Positions 1 through 8,107 of a DNA stretch of 25,902 nt are shown one piece after another. The first letter of the stretch is position 1, and the number at the start of each line of letters is the position of its first letter. Both the position numbers and the translations under genes were made by a program. The notes under the pieces were generated by a model that saw only the letters and a list, made by a program, of their open reading frames with translations, ran no database searches and was not told where the DNA came from. Source of the DNA: Oscillospiraceae bacterium (GTDB taxonomy: Bacteria; Bacillota; Clostridia; Oscillospirales; Oscillospiraceae); NCBI GenBank assembly GCA_017435245.1, contig JAFSFK010000199.1, forward strand, positions 1 to 25,902. Reading direction: 5' to 3'.

Positions 1-48
1 AACATTTATATATACCGGCGATTTTTCGGGGAAGGGGGTAAAACGGAC

Positions 49-62
49 GGGGTTACGACCCC
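49..62 (+). other. Small hairpin upstream of the terminase genes
   Basis: Stem GGGGT (49-53) pairs perfectly with ACCCC (58-62) around a TACG loop. It lies 55 bases before the terminase small subunit start. Bases 1-116 otherwise hold no convincing gene. A packaging site or a transcript leader are both possible, but nothing here decides between them. Confidence 0.3.
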
Positions 63-116
63 AAACGGCAGTCAATTACCCGGAAAATGTCAGGAAAACA
101 CAAGGAGGTCTGCCCA

Positions 117-479
117 GTGACTAAGACGGGCTATAAGAAGCGCATAAAAAAAGCCTGTACAGAAGCCGGGACATATCGACCGTTTTTTGATTCGGTTATA
201 GATACGCTCGCTGGAATCATGGAACGGCGAGACATGGCAGAAGAGGCTTTCGAGAAATCAGGCGGCAGGGTTGTGATTACCCACACGAACAAGGCCGGTG
301 AAAAGAATTTAGAGCAGAATCCGATGCTCCGATTGGTGAACGATCTGAACCGGGATGCACTCGCCTATTGGCGGGATTTGGGATTGACACCAGCGGGGTA
401 CAAAAAGCTCAACGCAGATGTTGTGAAAGACAACAATGCCGGGAGTTTTGAAGCGGTGCTCTCCAAGATTCTGGAATGA
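117..479 (+). CDS. terS: Terminase small subunit, P27 family
   Basis: This is the likely DNA-recognition subunit of the packaging motor, which binds phage DNA and hands it to the large subunit. The reading frame is open from an ATG at 87. A perfect AAGGAGGT at 102-109 sits seven bases before a GTG at 117, so the GTG is preferred and gives 120 aa. The C-terminal half has the P27-type pattern: a conserved NPML stretch, a helix with a YWRDLGLTP segment, then a short tail. The stop overlaps the terminase large subunit start (ATGA), so the two are translationally coupled. Family assignment is from remembered pattern and gene order; the start is from the sequence. Confidence 0.8.
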   Translation: MTKTGYKKRIKKACTEAGTYRPFFDSVIDTLAGIMERRDMAEEAFEKSGGRVVITHTNKAGEKNLEQNPMLRLVNDLNRDALAYWRDLGLTPAGYKKLNADVVKDNNAGSFEAVLSKILE

Positions 480-2215
480 TTAAGCACTATAAGCATATAG
501 CCGTTCAATATGCGGACGATGTGATAGCCGGGAGGGTAATTGCTGGGGCTGAAATAGTAGCGGCCTGTAAACGGTTCAAAGCTGATCTGCTCCGGGATGA
601 TCTGGAGCTACGGGAACATGACCCAGATTTGGCAATCAACATCATGCAGACAACACTTGTCCATGCTCAGGGTGAGGATTTGGAAGGGCATGCCCTCCTC
701 GGCACTCCGTTCATTCTGCAACCGTGGCAAGTGTTTATTATATTCAACCTCCTCGGCTTCTATTATCGGGGAACGAATGAACGGCGGTTCAAAGAGGCTT
801 TCATAGAGGTTGCCAGAAAGAATGGCAAGACTTCTATGATAGCGGGGCTTGCATGGGCTGTGGCGATATTACAGAGGCATTCCGGTTCAGTCTGTTATAT
901 CGTGGCGGCGGCTCTGAAGCAGACATTACAGGCGTTCCATTTCCTTACGTTTTCTCTCAGGTATCAGAAAATAGACAGCCAGTTCGAGATAAAAGACAAC
1001 AGTTTCGAACATTCGATAAAGTACACATTCCGAAAGAGTGACGGCACTCCTGACGGCAGTATTGAGATCGTGGCAATGCCGAGCAATCCAGACAGTCAGG
1101 ATTCCTTTAACTGCAACTTTGCCATTGCGGATGAGGTAGCGGCGTATAAACGTCCTGCACAGTATAACCGATTCAAAGAAGCGCAGAGTGCCTACACCAA
1201 CAAATTGATGATCGGAATTACAACGGCTGGTGATAACATCAACAGTTTCGGATATGGCAGACAGGAATATGCCGTAAAGGTGGCAACCGGCCTTGTGAAA
1301 GATGATGCGCTATTCGCATTTGTGGCGAGAGCGGATCAGGATGAAAAAGGCAACGTTGATTATACCGACCCGGTACAACACCAAAAAGCCAATCCGTCTT
1401 ATGGTGTGACAAAACGCCCTGCTGATCTGATGAATGCAGCATTACAGGCTCAGAACGACCCACAACAGAGAAAAGATTTCCTCAGCCGTGAGTTGAATAT
1501 CTACACAACGGCACTGAAAGCTTATTTTGATCTGGAACAGTTCAAGAGATCGGATGCGAAGTATGATTGGACGTTGGAGGAATGTGCAAAGTTGCCGATA
1601 GATTGGTACGGCGGTGCTGATCTGTCGAGGGTGCATGACCTTACGGCGGCGGCTCTGTTTGGGACATATCAGGGTACAGACATAATTGTGACCCATGCCT
1701 TTTTCCCCATCACAGAGGCGGCACGGAAAGCGGATGAGGATAACATACCGCTATTCGGATGGAAAGACGATGGCTGGCTTACTCTCTGCAACAGTCCGAC
1801 AGTGAACTATGCGGACATTGTGAATTGGTTCATTGACATGCGGAAATTGGGATTCCGTATAAAACAGGTCGGACATGATGAGAAGTTTGCCGGGGAGGAA
1901 TACATACCGCTCATGAAAGCGGCAGGATTCACGATTGTACATCAGCCTCAGCTTTACATCTTGAAGTCAAAAGGATTCCGACACATCGAGAAAGCGGCGA
2001 GAGATGGTGCGCTGTATTATCTGCATTCCGAAGCCTACGAGTATTGTGTTGCCAATGTCCGGGCAATCGAAAAGACGGACGATTTGATTCAGTATGAAAA
2101 AGTACAGCCTGAACAGCGCATTGACCTGTTTGATGCGTCAGTATTCGCTTGCATCCGCAGTCTGGAAGGAAATGCGAAGCGGAACAAGGCTCGCAAGTGG
2201 TGGGGTGAACAATAA
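476..2215 (+). CDS. terL: Terminase large subunit (Terminase_1 type)
   Basis: ATP-driven motor and nuclease that cuts concatemeric phage DNA and pumps it through the portal into the prohead. The 579 aa length is normal. The Walker A motif is ARKNGKTS at about residues 113-120, with K118 as the likely ATP-binding lysine. Walker B is FAIADE with D219 and E220. The C-terminal nuclease part shows acidic patches expected of an RNase H-like fold: GGADLSR, then GHDEKF, then DLFDASV near the end. It overlaps the small subunit gene by four bases and is followed three bases later by the portal gene. Identity is close to certain from motifs and context. Confidence 0.95.
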   Translation: MIKHYKHIAVQYADDVIAGRVIAGAEIVAACKRFKADLLRDDLELREHDPDLAINIMQTTLVHAQGEDLEGHALLGTPFILQPWQVFIIFNLLGFYYRGTNERRFKEAFIEVARKNGKTSMIAGLAWAVAILQRHSGSVCYIVAAALKQTLQAFHFLTFSLRYQKIDSQFEIKDNSFEHSIKYTFRKSDGTPDGSIEIVAMPSNPDSQDSFNCNFAIADEVAAYKRPAQYNRFKEAQSAYTNKLMIGITTAGDNINSFGYGRQEYAVKVATGLVKDDALFAFVARADQDEKGNVDYTDPVQHQKANPSYGVTKRPADLMNAALQAQNDPQQRKDFLSRELNIYTTALKAYFDLEQFKRSDAKYDWTLEECAKLPIDWYGGADLSRVHDLTAAALFGTYQGTDIIVTHAFFPITEAARKADEDNIPLFGWKDDGWLTLCNSPTVNYADIVNWFIDMRKLGFRIKQVGHDEKFAGEEYIPLMKAAGFTIVHQPQLYILKSKGFRHIEKAARDGALYYLHSEAYEYCVANVRAIEKTDDLIQYEKVQPEQRIDLFDASVFACIRSLEGNAKRNKARKWWGEQ

Positions 2216-2217
2216 GA

Positions 2218-3396
2218 ATGGGAAAATTGAAAGATTTTTTCTTTCCTCAGAAGCGAGAGGAATTAACCACAAAAGACAGCATCGCCCTGTGGATGAAAGA
2301 TTGCGATATATGCTGTGCGGGATATACCCGGCTGTCAGATAACCCGGAGATACAAACGGCTTGTTTGAGGATCGCCGAGCTTATAGGCAGTATGACAATC
2401 TACCTCATGGCGAATACCGAGAAGGGTGACGAGCGCATAATCAATGAGTTGTCCCGGAGAATAGACATTGCTCCCAATGGGAACATGACCCGGTCGCATT
2501 GGATGATAGCAAACGTCATGAACATGCTCCTGTATGGTCGAGGGAATGGCATCTGCGTCCCTCATACCTACGAGGGGATTTTGCAGAGTTTGGAGCCAAT
2601 TTCTGCAAGCCGTGTGGAGTTCCAACCTGTACCCGGTTCCTATCGTGATTACCGGGTGTTGATAGATGGAATTCAGAAAGACCCGGCGAACCTGATGCAT
2701 TTTGTCTATAATCCAGATCCTCTTTACCTCTGGAAGGGTCAGGGCGTAACAGTCACCTTGAAGGACATTGCGAACAATCTGAAACAGGCGCAGAAGACCG
2801 AAAATGCCTTTATGTCCTCGGAGTGGAAACCGAGCATTATTGTGAAGGTCGATGCGTTGACGGATGAGTTTTCAAGCCCGGAAGGACGGCAGAAGCTCCT
2901 TGAAAGCTATGTGAAACCGTCACAGACCGGCGAACCGTGGCTTATCCCTGCTGAACAGTTTCAGGTTGAACAGGTGCGGCCTCTGACATTGGCTGATCTG
3001 GCAATAAAAGACACGGTGGAGTTGGACAAGAAGACTGTTGCGGCTGTGATCGGTGTACCGGCTTTTTTGCTTGGTGTCGGTGAGTATAAGCGGGAAGAAT
3101 GGAACACCTTTGTGCAGACGAAGGTTCGGGCAATCGCTCAGAACATTCAGCAGGAGATGACCCGCTGCCTGATTATTTCTCCGAAGTGGTATTTGAAGCT
3201 CAATTACTGGTCGCTGATGGATTTCGACCTGAAAGCGGTCAGTGATATTTTGCTTGCCGGTGCTGATCATGGTTTCGTGAACGGTGACGAGTGGCGAGAT
3301 CGGATGAACCTTGCCCCTGCCGGTCTGAAAGAGTACAACGTGCTCGAAAATTACATTCCAATCGACAAGACAGGAGATCAGAAGAAACTGACATGA
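2218..3396 (+). CDS. Phage portal protein, HK97 type
   Basis: Forms the dodecameric ring at one capsid vertex through which DNA enters and leaves and to which the tail connectors attach. The 392 aa length fits the HK97/phage_portal family. Recognisable features are the N-terminal aromatic and acidic start, a segment of the type NPEIQTACLRIAELIGSM, and a middle region with the VIGVPAFLLGVGEY motif at about residues 278-291. That motif is typical of this family's stem region. It lies immediately after terL and before the protease, the usual order in HK97-like head modules. The stop overlaps the start of the next small gene. Confidence 0.93.
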   Translation: MGKLKDFFFPQKREELTTKDSIALWMKDCDICCAGYTRLSDNPEIQTACLRIAELIGSMTIYLMANTEKGDERIINELSRRIDIAPNGNMTRSHWMIANVMNMLLYGRGNGICVPHTYEGILQSLEPISASRVEFQPVPGSYRDYRVLIDGIQKDPANLMHFVYNPDPLYLWKGQGVTVTLKDIANNLKQAQKTENAFMSSEWKPSIIVKVDALTDEFSSPEGRQKLLESYVKPSQTGEPWLIPAEQFQVEQVRPLTLADLAIKDTVELDKKTVAAVIGVPAFLLGVGEYKREEWNTFVQTKVRAIAQNIQQEMTRCLIISPKWYLKLNYWSLMDFDLKAVSDILLAGADHGFVNGDEWRDRMNLAPAGLKEYNVLENYIPIDKTGDQKKLT

Positions 3397-3590
3397 AAAT
3401 AAAGCTTGATTGCCCCTTTGCCAAACATGGGGATTTGATGCGGGTTTACTGCAATAAGCAGGATGGCAAATTATGTCTGTTTCAGTATTTCAGGAATTGC
3501 AAAGGCTGGTGGGCAAATAGTCCATCGGCGGCGCATTGTCCGATCAGGAAGGGAGGAAACGAAAATGCAGAACAGAATGCAGAAACGTGA
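3393..3590 (+). CDS. Small Cys-rich protein between portal and protease
   Basis: A 65 aa protein whose ATG overlaps the portal stop (ATGA), showing translational coupling. It has five cysteines (CP, YC, LC, NC, HCP) and several aromatic residues, including a WW pair, in a short chain. This suggests a small metal-binding or disulphide-independent knuckle, though I do not recognise a named family. It also overlaps the start of the protease gene by 26 bases in another frame. The coupling and the spacing make it a real gene rather than a shadow. Its function is unknown; a structural or assembly role is only suggested by position. Confidence 0.6.
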   Translation: MKIKLDCPFAKHGDLMRVYCNKQDGKLCLFQYFRNCKGWWANSPSAAHCPIRKGGNENAEQNAET

Positions 3591-4146
3591 GGTGCGCCCG
3601 GTTCTGACCGAGTTCACCACAAGGGAGGAGAACGGCACTCCGACCATTGAAGGGTATTTTGCCGTATTCAATTCCATTTATGAGATCGCACCCGGAATGA
3701 CAGAATCAGTTGCGCCCGGTGCTTTTTCAAAGACACTGGCGGGAAATATTCGTGCCTTGACGAATCACGACACCACGCTTGTTTTAGGCCGAACCAAGGC
3801 TCACACTCTGGAGCTGAGAGAGGACGAACACGGGCTATGGGGAAAGATCAGCATCAATCCGAAAGATGCTGATGCAATGAACCTGTACGAACGTGTCAAG
3901 CGTGGGGACGTTGACCAGTGTTCCTTTGGGTTTGATATTGTCAGCGAGGAAACCGACTTCCGAGATGACGGTTCTGTCCATTGGACGATTCAGGACGTGA
4001 TGCTCTACGAGGTGTCATGCTGTACGTTCCCTGCGTATCAGGAAACGAACATTTCTGCCCGGTCGGATGAACGGGCGATCCTGCAGAAGCGAGAGCTTGA
4101 TGCATGGAAAAATAACCTTGAAGGGAGATTAAACAAATGGCACTGA
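3565..4146 (+). CDS. HK97-type prohead maturation protease
   Basis: Serine protease that removes the scaffold-like part of the capsid protein during head maturation. An upstream extension of the frame to 3463 exists, but ATG 3565 has GGGAGGAAACGAAA right before it and gives 193 aa, normal for family U35. Visible landmarks are the GYFAVFN strand near residue 30, the NHD segment with the presumed catalytic histidine near residue 70, and the DQCSFGF segment near residue 120 with the presumed serine. The FPAYQETNISAR stretch is typical of the end of this domain. It overlaps the capsid gene start by ten bases. Confidence 0.9.
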   Translation: MQNRMQKREVRPVLTEFTTREENGTPTIEGYFAVFNSIYEIAPGMTESVAPGAFSKTLAGNIRALTNHDTTLVLGRTKAHTLELREDEHGLWGKISINPKDADAMNLYERVKRGDVDQCSFGFDIVSEETDFRDDGSVHWTIQDVMLYEVSCCTFPAYQETNISARSDERAILQKRELDAWKNNLEGRLNKWH

Positions 4147-5561
4147 AAGCCCTCCTGCTCCGCAAGAAGATTGACGAGCAGAAGAAAGCCCTTGCCGTTC
4201 TCAGGGAGAAAGACAAAGATTTCGATACCCGGGAGGCAGAGCTGAAAAAGTCCATTGCGGAGGTCACGGAAGAGACTTCCAAAGAGGACAGAGATGCCCT
4301 TGACGAACTGGTTACCCGGTTCGATGAGGAAAAACAGGCTCATGAGGATGAGAAGGCCAAGCTCGACAAGGTAGTTGGAGACCTTGAAACCGAGCTTGCG
4401 GCTGAAGAGGCCGCACAGGACACCACTCCCCCGGCTGGGACAAATCCACCGGCAGATAATGGGGGCAATGAAAATGAGAGAAAGGATGCAAGAATCATGA
4501 ACAAGCGTTACAAAGTTTTCGCAAACATGAGCGAGCAGGAGCGTTCTGCTTTTGCCGCCCGTGAGGATGTAAAGGCGTACCTCGCTGAGGTGCGTACTGC
4601 CATCAAAGAGAAGCGTGCAATTACCAACATCGGCCTGACCATTCCCGAGGTTATGCTCGGCATCCTCCGTCAGAATATTGAGGGCTATTCCAAGCTCTAC
4701 AAGCACTGCACGGTGCGGCGTATTTCTGGCGAGGGTCGCCTTGTTGTCATGGGTGCAATTCCCGAAGCGATCTGGACGGAGTGCTGTGCCACTCTGAACG
4801 AGCTTTCCATCGGCTTCAATGATTTCGAGGTGGATTGCTACAAGGTGGCTGGCTATTTCGCCGTCTGCAATGCCAACCTTGAAGATTCCGACCTCAACCT
4901 CGCCGCCGAACTCATGGATGCCATCGGACAGGCTATCGGCCTCGCTCTGGATAAGGCCATCCTGTATGGTCGGAATGCGAGCGGCACTCAGAAGATGCCG
5001 CAGGGCATTGTCTCCCGTCTGGTGCAGACTGCCGCTCCTTCTGGCTATCCTTCCACCGCCCGGACTTGGGTTGACCTTCACACCAGCAATGTGAAGACGA
5101 TTGCGAATACGAACACCGGCATTGCCCTGTTCCAGCAAATCGCTCTTCAGTCTGGTGCAATGAAGGGCAAGTACGCCCGTGGCGGCAAGGTCTGGTGCAT
5201 GAACGAGACCACCCGCACGTTCCTGATTGCTCAGGCCATGACCATCAATGCGGCTGGTGCAATCGCAACCGGCATGGGGAATCAGATGCCCGTCCTCGGC
5301 GGTGACATCGAGATTCTGGAATTCCTGCCCGACAATGTGATTGTCGCCGGGTATTTCGAGCTGTATTTCCTCGCAGAGCGTGCCGGTCAGAAGTTCGCCC
5401 AGAGCGAGCATGTGCGGTTCATTCAGGACCAGACGGTCATGAAGGGCACTGCCCGGTATGATGGTGGCCCGGTGATCGCAGAAGCGTTTATGGCAATCGG
5501 TGTCAATGGCACCACGCCGAACGCAACGATGACCTTTGCGTCCGATACCGCCAACACCTGA
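4137..5561 (+). CDS. Major capsid protein, HK97 fold, with N-terminal delta domain
   Basis: Main shell protein. The 474 aa chain has two parts. Residues 1 to about 100 are a charged coiled coil rich in K, E and D, ending in a proline and glycine linker near residues 95-112. This matches the delta (scaffold) domain cut away by the upstream protease. Residues from about 120 form the HK97-fold body, with motifs such as TIPEVMLGILRQNIEGYSKLYKH and a C-terminal FIQDQTVMKGTARYDGGP stretch typical of Phage_capsid proteins. Codon use is noticeably biased to C-ending codons compared with neighbours, as expected for the most highly expressed gene. It is followed by a strong hairpin. Confidence 0.93.
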   Translation: MALKALLLRKKIDEQKKALAVLREKDKDFDTREAELKKSIAEVTEETSKEDRDALDELVTRFDEEKQAHEDEKAKLDKVVGDLETELAAEEAAQDTTPPAGTNPPADNGGNENERKDARIMNKRYKVFANMSEQERSAFAAREDVKAYLAEVRTAIKEKRAITNIGLTIPEVMLGILRQNIEGYSKLYKHCTVRRISGEGRLVVMGAIPEAIWTECCATLNELSIGFNDFEVDCYKVAGYFAVCNANLEDSDLNLAAELMDAIGQAIGLALDKAILYGRNASGTQKMPQGIVSRLVQTAAPSGYPSTARTWVDLHTSNVKTIANTNTGIALFQQIALQSGAMKGKYARGGKVWCMNETTRTFLIAQAMTINAAGAIATGMGNQMPVLGGDIEILEFLPDNVIVAGYFELYFLAERAGQKFAQSEHVRFIQDQTVMKGTARYDGGPVIAEAFMAIGVNGTTPNATMTFASDTANT

Positions 5562-5569
5562 TTTTGAGA

Positions 5570-5599
5570 TAAGGGACTGCCTTGCGGGGCAGTCCCTTA
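5570..5599 (+). terminator. Perfect 12-bp hairpin after the capsid gene
   Basis: TAAGGGACTGCC (5570-5581) pairs without mismatch with GGCAGTCCCTTA (5588-5599) around a TTGCGG loop. It starts eight bases after the capsid stop codon. No run of T follows, so it may be a partial terminator or a transcript-stabilising hairpin that keeps capsid mRNA abundant relative to the connector genes downstream. Confidence 0.65.
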
Positions 5600-5624
5600 T
5601 ACCTGTATCTGTGGAGGTGCAAGC

Positions 5625-5903
5625 ATGCTGAGTTCTGAACTGCTGTTGTCAGGGCTTAAAGTAAACCTTGGCATTACTTCGCCTGTCTATGATGAGAGAT
5701 TAACCGCCTATCTGGATTCTGCAAAGCAGATGATAGAGCGGGAGGGCATCACTCTGACGGACAGTGCGGAGGACACCACCCTTGTTATCCAGTACGCCGC
5801 TTGGATGTGGCACGAACGGGATAGCGGAACAGGCATGCCAAGGATGATTCGCTACGCTCTGAACAACAGACTTTTTTCGGAGAAGATGAAAGATGCTACG
5901 TGA
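5625..5903 (+). CDS. Head-tail connector, gp6-like
   Basis: A 92 aa protein placed right after the capsid gene, where HK97-like phages encode the gp6-type adaptor ring that sits under the portal. The sequence fits that family: an N-terminal helix, DERLTAYLDSAKQMIEREGI around residues 22-41, then YAAWMWHERDSG and a final MPRMIRYALNNRLF helix. The start ATG is preceded by GTGGAGGTGCAAGC. It overlaps the next gene by 11 bases in a different frame. The family call comes from these patterns and from gene order. Confidence 0.8.
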   Translation: MLSSELLLSGLKVNLGITSPVYDERLTAYLDSAKQMIEREGITLTDSAEDTTLVIQYAAWMWHERDSGTGMPRMIRYALNNRLFSEKMKDAT

Positions 5904-6195
5904 CGATGTTATTACGCTTGTGCTTGAGGTTCCGAGAGCGCACGGGGTATTCAATAAACCGGAAGAAAAACAGATGGATGTTTTCTGCCGTGTCCAGAGT
6001 GTCGCCCGGTCGGAGTTCTGGCGAGCCAAGCAGAATGGCCTTGAACCTGTGTACATTTTCACCTTGTCCGAGTATGCGGATTACCATGACGAGAAAATAG
6101 TTCTGTACCGGGGGCGGCGATATAGGGTGATTCGCACCTTTGTCAAAGACCACGAAATAGAGCTTGAGGTAGGGGAGGTAACTGCGGATGCTTGA
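5893..6195 (+). CDS. Head-tail adaptor or head closure protein
   Basis: A 100 aa mostly beta-strand protein, of the size and position of SPP1 gp16 or HK97-type head closure proteins. The middle reads YIFTLSEYADYHDEKIVLYRGRRYRVIRTF. The 'xxYRGRRYRV' strand after an acidic turn is typical of the phage head-tail joining family (PF05521). Such proteins close the head after packaging and bind the tail. It overlaps genes on both sides by a few bases, consistent with one tightly packed morphogenesis operon. Confidence 0.75.
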   Translation: MLRDDVITLVLEVPRAHGVFNKPEEKQMDVFCRVQSVARSEFWRAKQNGLEPVYIFTLSEYADYHDEKIVLYRGRRYRVIRTFVKDHEIELEVGEVTADA

Positions 6196-6505
6196 CGATC
6201 TGATTAATGCTCTGGCTGAGACCGGCTATCAGTTCGCTCATTATGGATGGAGTAAAGCCCCGGAAGGTGATTACGGCGAGTTCGCAGAAGAGCACGGCGT
6301 AGACTTCGAGGCTGACGGTGTTCACGTAGAGAGAGGCACGGCAGGGTATATCAATTACTTCACACGGGATGATTCAGGAGAACCCCGGCAGAAGATTGAA
6401 GCGGCTCTGAACAGCCTCAACATACCGTGGTATCTGAACACGGTGCAATATGAGAACGATACCGGCTATATCCACTATGAGTGGGGGTTTTCAGTGTATG
6501 GCTAA
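6188..6505 (+). CDS. Hypothetical head-tail junction protein
   Basis: A 105 aa acidic protein lying between the head closure gene and the gp10-like gene, with eight-base overlaps on both sides. I recognise no family motif. The sequence is rich in aromatic residues and in D and E, with a likely helix at the start (LIDALAETGYQF-like) and beta strands at the end (NDTGYIHYEWGFSVYG). Its position is that of a tail terminator or minor junction protein in related modules. That role is inferred from context alone. Confidence 0.6.
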   Translation: MLDDLINALAETGYQFAHYGWSKAPEGDYGEFAEEHGVDFEADGVHVERGTAGYINYFTRDDSGEPRQKIEAALNSLNIPWYLNTVQYENDTGYIHYEWGFSVYG

Positions 6506-6917
6506 ATTCAAGTTCGAGGGAATGGACGAGTATTTGACGGCACTTGGACGGCTTGGAGGAAAGCAAGCCGAAAAGGTGATAAAATATGCGGTCTATCCGG
6601 GTGCGGCGGTTGTAGCCGATGCGCTACGGGCTGAGATTGAAGGCCATCATAGAATCACCGGCGATCTGGCAAGGTCCCTGACGCTCGCCACCATGCGAAA
6701 CGACAGTGGATTCATAAACACCAAAGTCATGTTCACAGGATATGACGAGAAGGGCGTACCCAATGCCATAAAAGCGGCTGTTCTGGAATCAGGGAACAGC
6801 CGGGGCATTAAGGGTACGCATTTTATATCGAAAACAGTGCGGAGTGTCGAAGCCAAAGCATCTGCGGCTATGTCCTCTGCTCTGGATGAAAAAATTGCAG
6901 AGATAATGGAGGGATAA
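6498..6917 (+). CDS. HK97 gp10-like tail completion protein
   Basis: A 139 aa protein with the typical start of the HK97 gp10 family: KFEGMDEYLTALGRLGGKQAEKVIKYAVYPGAAVVADALRAE. It then has a short GDLARSLT segment and an EFGNS-like 'LESGNSRGIKGTHFISKTVRS' stretch near residues 95-118. The frame is open further upstream, but ATG 6498 is the natural start. A GGGGG run lies nine bases ahead of it, and it overlaps the previous stop by eight bases. Family members act at the head-tail interface or in tail tube completion. Confidence 0.85.
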   Translation: MAKFKFEGMDEYLTALGRLGGKQAEKVIKYAVYPGAAVVADALRAEIEGHHRITGDLARSLTLATMRNDSGFINTKVMFTGYDEKGVPNAIKAAVLESGNSRGIKGTHFISKTVRSVEAKASAAMSSALDEKIAEIMEG

Positions 6918-6921
6918 AACC

Positions 6922-7509
6922 ATGAGTGCAGCAGGAAGGGTTTGCACTGGCTTTTCAAAGCCTTATGTTGCGAAGTATGCGAACAGCGGCACGACCATCA
7001 CCTACAGCAACGGTCAGGTTCTTGCCCGTGGTGTCAGTGTGGAAATTGAGCCGAATACCGCAGACAACGACAACATCTTTTATGCCGACAATGTGGCGGC
7101 TGAGGCTGTCGGTGGCACGTTCACGGGCGGTACTCTTACCTTGACTGTGGACGGTCTGCTGGATGCGGCAGAAAAACTGCTTTTCGGTCTCCCGAATGCA
7201 GGGACAGACGGGCTTGTTCCGTATGGTGATGATATGGAAGTGCCTTACGTGGGCATCGGTTTTATTGCCCGGTATATGTCGGACGGTGAAACGTCCTACG
7301 TGCCGGTTATCATTACCAAGTGCCGGTTCGCAGAGCCGAGCATGTCCCATAATACTCAGGAAGAGGACATTGACTGGCAGACGCAGGAGCTTTCGGCAAA
7401 CATCCTCCGGGATGATTCTGCGAACCACGTATGGAAGTACGTTGGCGGGGAGCAGACCACCGAAGCGGCGGCAGAAGCCAAGATCAAGACCAAATTCAAC
7501 ATCTCCTGA
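6922..7509 (+). CDS. Major tail tube protein (phi13-like)
   Basis: A 195 aa protein that polymerises into the non-contractile tail tube around the tape measure. Support is the GGTFTGGTLTLTVDGL stretch near residues 64-79, the acidic 'PYVGIGFIARYMSDG' beta region and the 'NTQEEDIDWQTQELSANILRDD' segment near residue 142. These are the hallmarks of the TIGR01603-type major tail family. It lies between the gp10-like gene and the tail chaperone pair, which is the standard place. It starts four bases after the previous stop. Confidence 0.9.
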   Translation: MSAAGRVCTGFSKPYVAKYANSGTTITYSNGQVLARGVSVEIEPNTADNDNIFYADNVAAEAVGGTFTGGTLTLTVDGLLDAAEKLLFGLPNAGTDGLVPYGDDMEVPYVGIGFIARYMSDGETSYVPVIITKCRFAEPSMSHNTQEEDIDWQTQELSANILRDDSANHVWKYVGGEQTTEAAAEAKIKTKFNIS

Positions 7510-7549
7510 TTATTTCAGGGGGAAATAAAAATACAGGAGGCAAAGCGTT

Positions 7550-7921
7550 ATGATTATTGAGGTTTTCGGAAAAGATTACGAGCTTATGATGACTGTCGGG
7601 GCAAGTGAGGAAATTGCCAAGCTCTGCCCCGATGGAAAGCTGGAAAACATCTACAGGGTGTTTGACGGGAAATCAGATGCGGAGGCACTTGACTTCTCCG
7701 TAAAGTTTATCTGCATCTTGTCCAATGCGGCAGATGAAAATGCGGAGTTTGCCGGGAAGGAAGTTGACCACCCGAAGCTCACCGAGAAGATGCTCAAAGC
7801 CATGCCAGCGGATCAGTTCGCACTGATGCAGGGCATAGCCATGGGTGCTATCAAAGAGAGTTCCGAAACTTCTGTGGAGGTTGAACCGTCAAAAAAAAAG
7901 GACGTAACGGGCAAGGCATAG
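7550..7921 (+). CDS. Tail assembly chaperone, short form (gpG-like)
   Basis: A 123 aa acidic helical protein between the tail tube and the tape measure, the place of the lambda G/GT pair. These chaperones coat the tape measure during tail assembly and are not in the virion. GGAGG lies nine bases before the ATG. Near the C-terminus the frame runs through nine A residues (7891-7899) and then stops at 7919. A second frame, shifted by -1, is open through to 8103, which suggests a frameshift fusion of 117 + 67 = 184 aa. Confidence 0.85.
   Translation: MIIEVFGKDYELMMTVGASEEIAKLCPDGKLENIYRVFDGKSDAEALDFSVKFICILSNAADENAEFAGKEVDHPKLTEKMLKAMPADQFALMQGIAMGAIKESSETSVEVEPSKKKDVTGKA
7876..7900 (+). promoter_or_regulatory. 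Programmed -1 frameshift site
   Basis: In the reading frame of the chaperone, the sequence A AAA AAG (7894-7900) is a classic dnaX-type slippery heptamer. A GGAGG at 7876-7880 lies 13 bases upstream, similar to the internal Shine-Dalgarno stimulator known for dnaX. After a one-base slip the ribosome would read GGA at 7900 and continue to the stop at 8103. Confidence 0.75.
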
Positions 7922-7923
7922 AA

Positions 7924-8103
7924 ATGTGCCTTGCTTGGTTTCTGTTCTATGGACGGATGCTGAACATGAGCAGACGGGAGATCATGGCAACCCGCTACGG
8001 CGAGATGCTGGATATGGTCTCCTGTTTTGCTATATACAACGGTGCTGAGGCAAAGAAGAAAAAGCGCAAACTCTCCTTTGATGAGGTGCTGGCACTGAGG
8101 TGA
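7924..8103 (+). CDS. Tail assembly chaperone C-terminal extension (gpT-like)
   Basis: Open frame encoding LAWFLFYGRM... followed by SRREIMATRYGEMLDMVSCFA and a lysine-rich end, 59 aa if begun at ATG 7924. The frame is also open upstream through the slippery A-run at 7894-7900, so the likely product is the C-terminal half of a 184 aa fusion made by -1 frameshifting. The pattern of a hydrophobic start, 'R.EI' and 'Y.EM.DM' matches the small second chaperone ORF seen before the tape measure in many Gram-positive siphophages. No convincing Shine-Dalgarno precedes ATG 7924. Independent translation therefore seems less likely. Confidence 0.75.
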   Translation: MCLAWFLFYGRMLNMSRREIMATRYGEMLDMVSCFAIYNGAEAKKKKRKLSFDEVLALR

Positions 8104-8107
8104 AAAC

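Noticed and set aside
87..116. ATG at 87 as the terminase small subunit start
   Set aside because: No ribosome site there, whereas AAGGAGGT sits seven bases before GTG 117.
4038..5411. Long 457-codon frame on the minus strand opposite the capsid gene
   Set aside because: A shadow caused by the strong codon bias of the capsid gene. It has no ribosome site and no recognisable domains.
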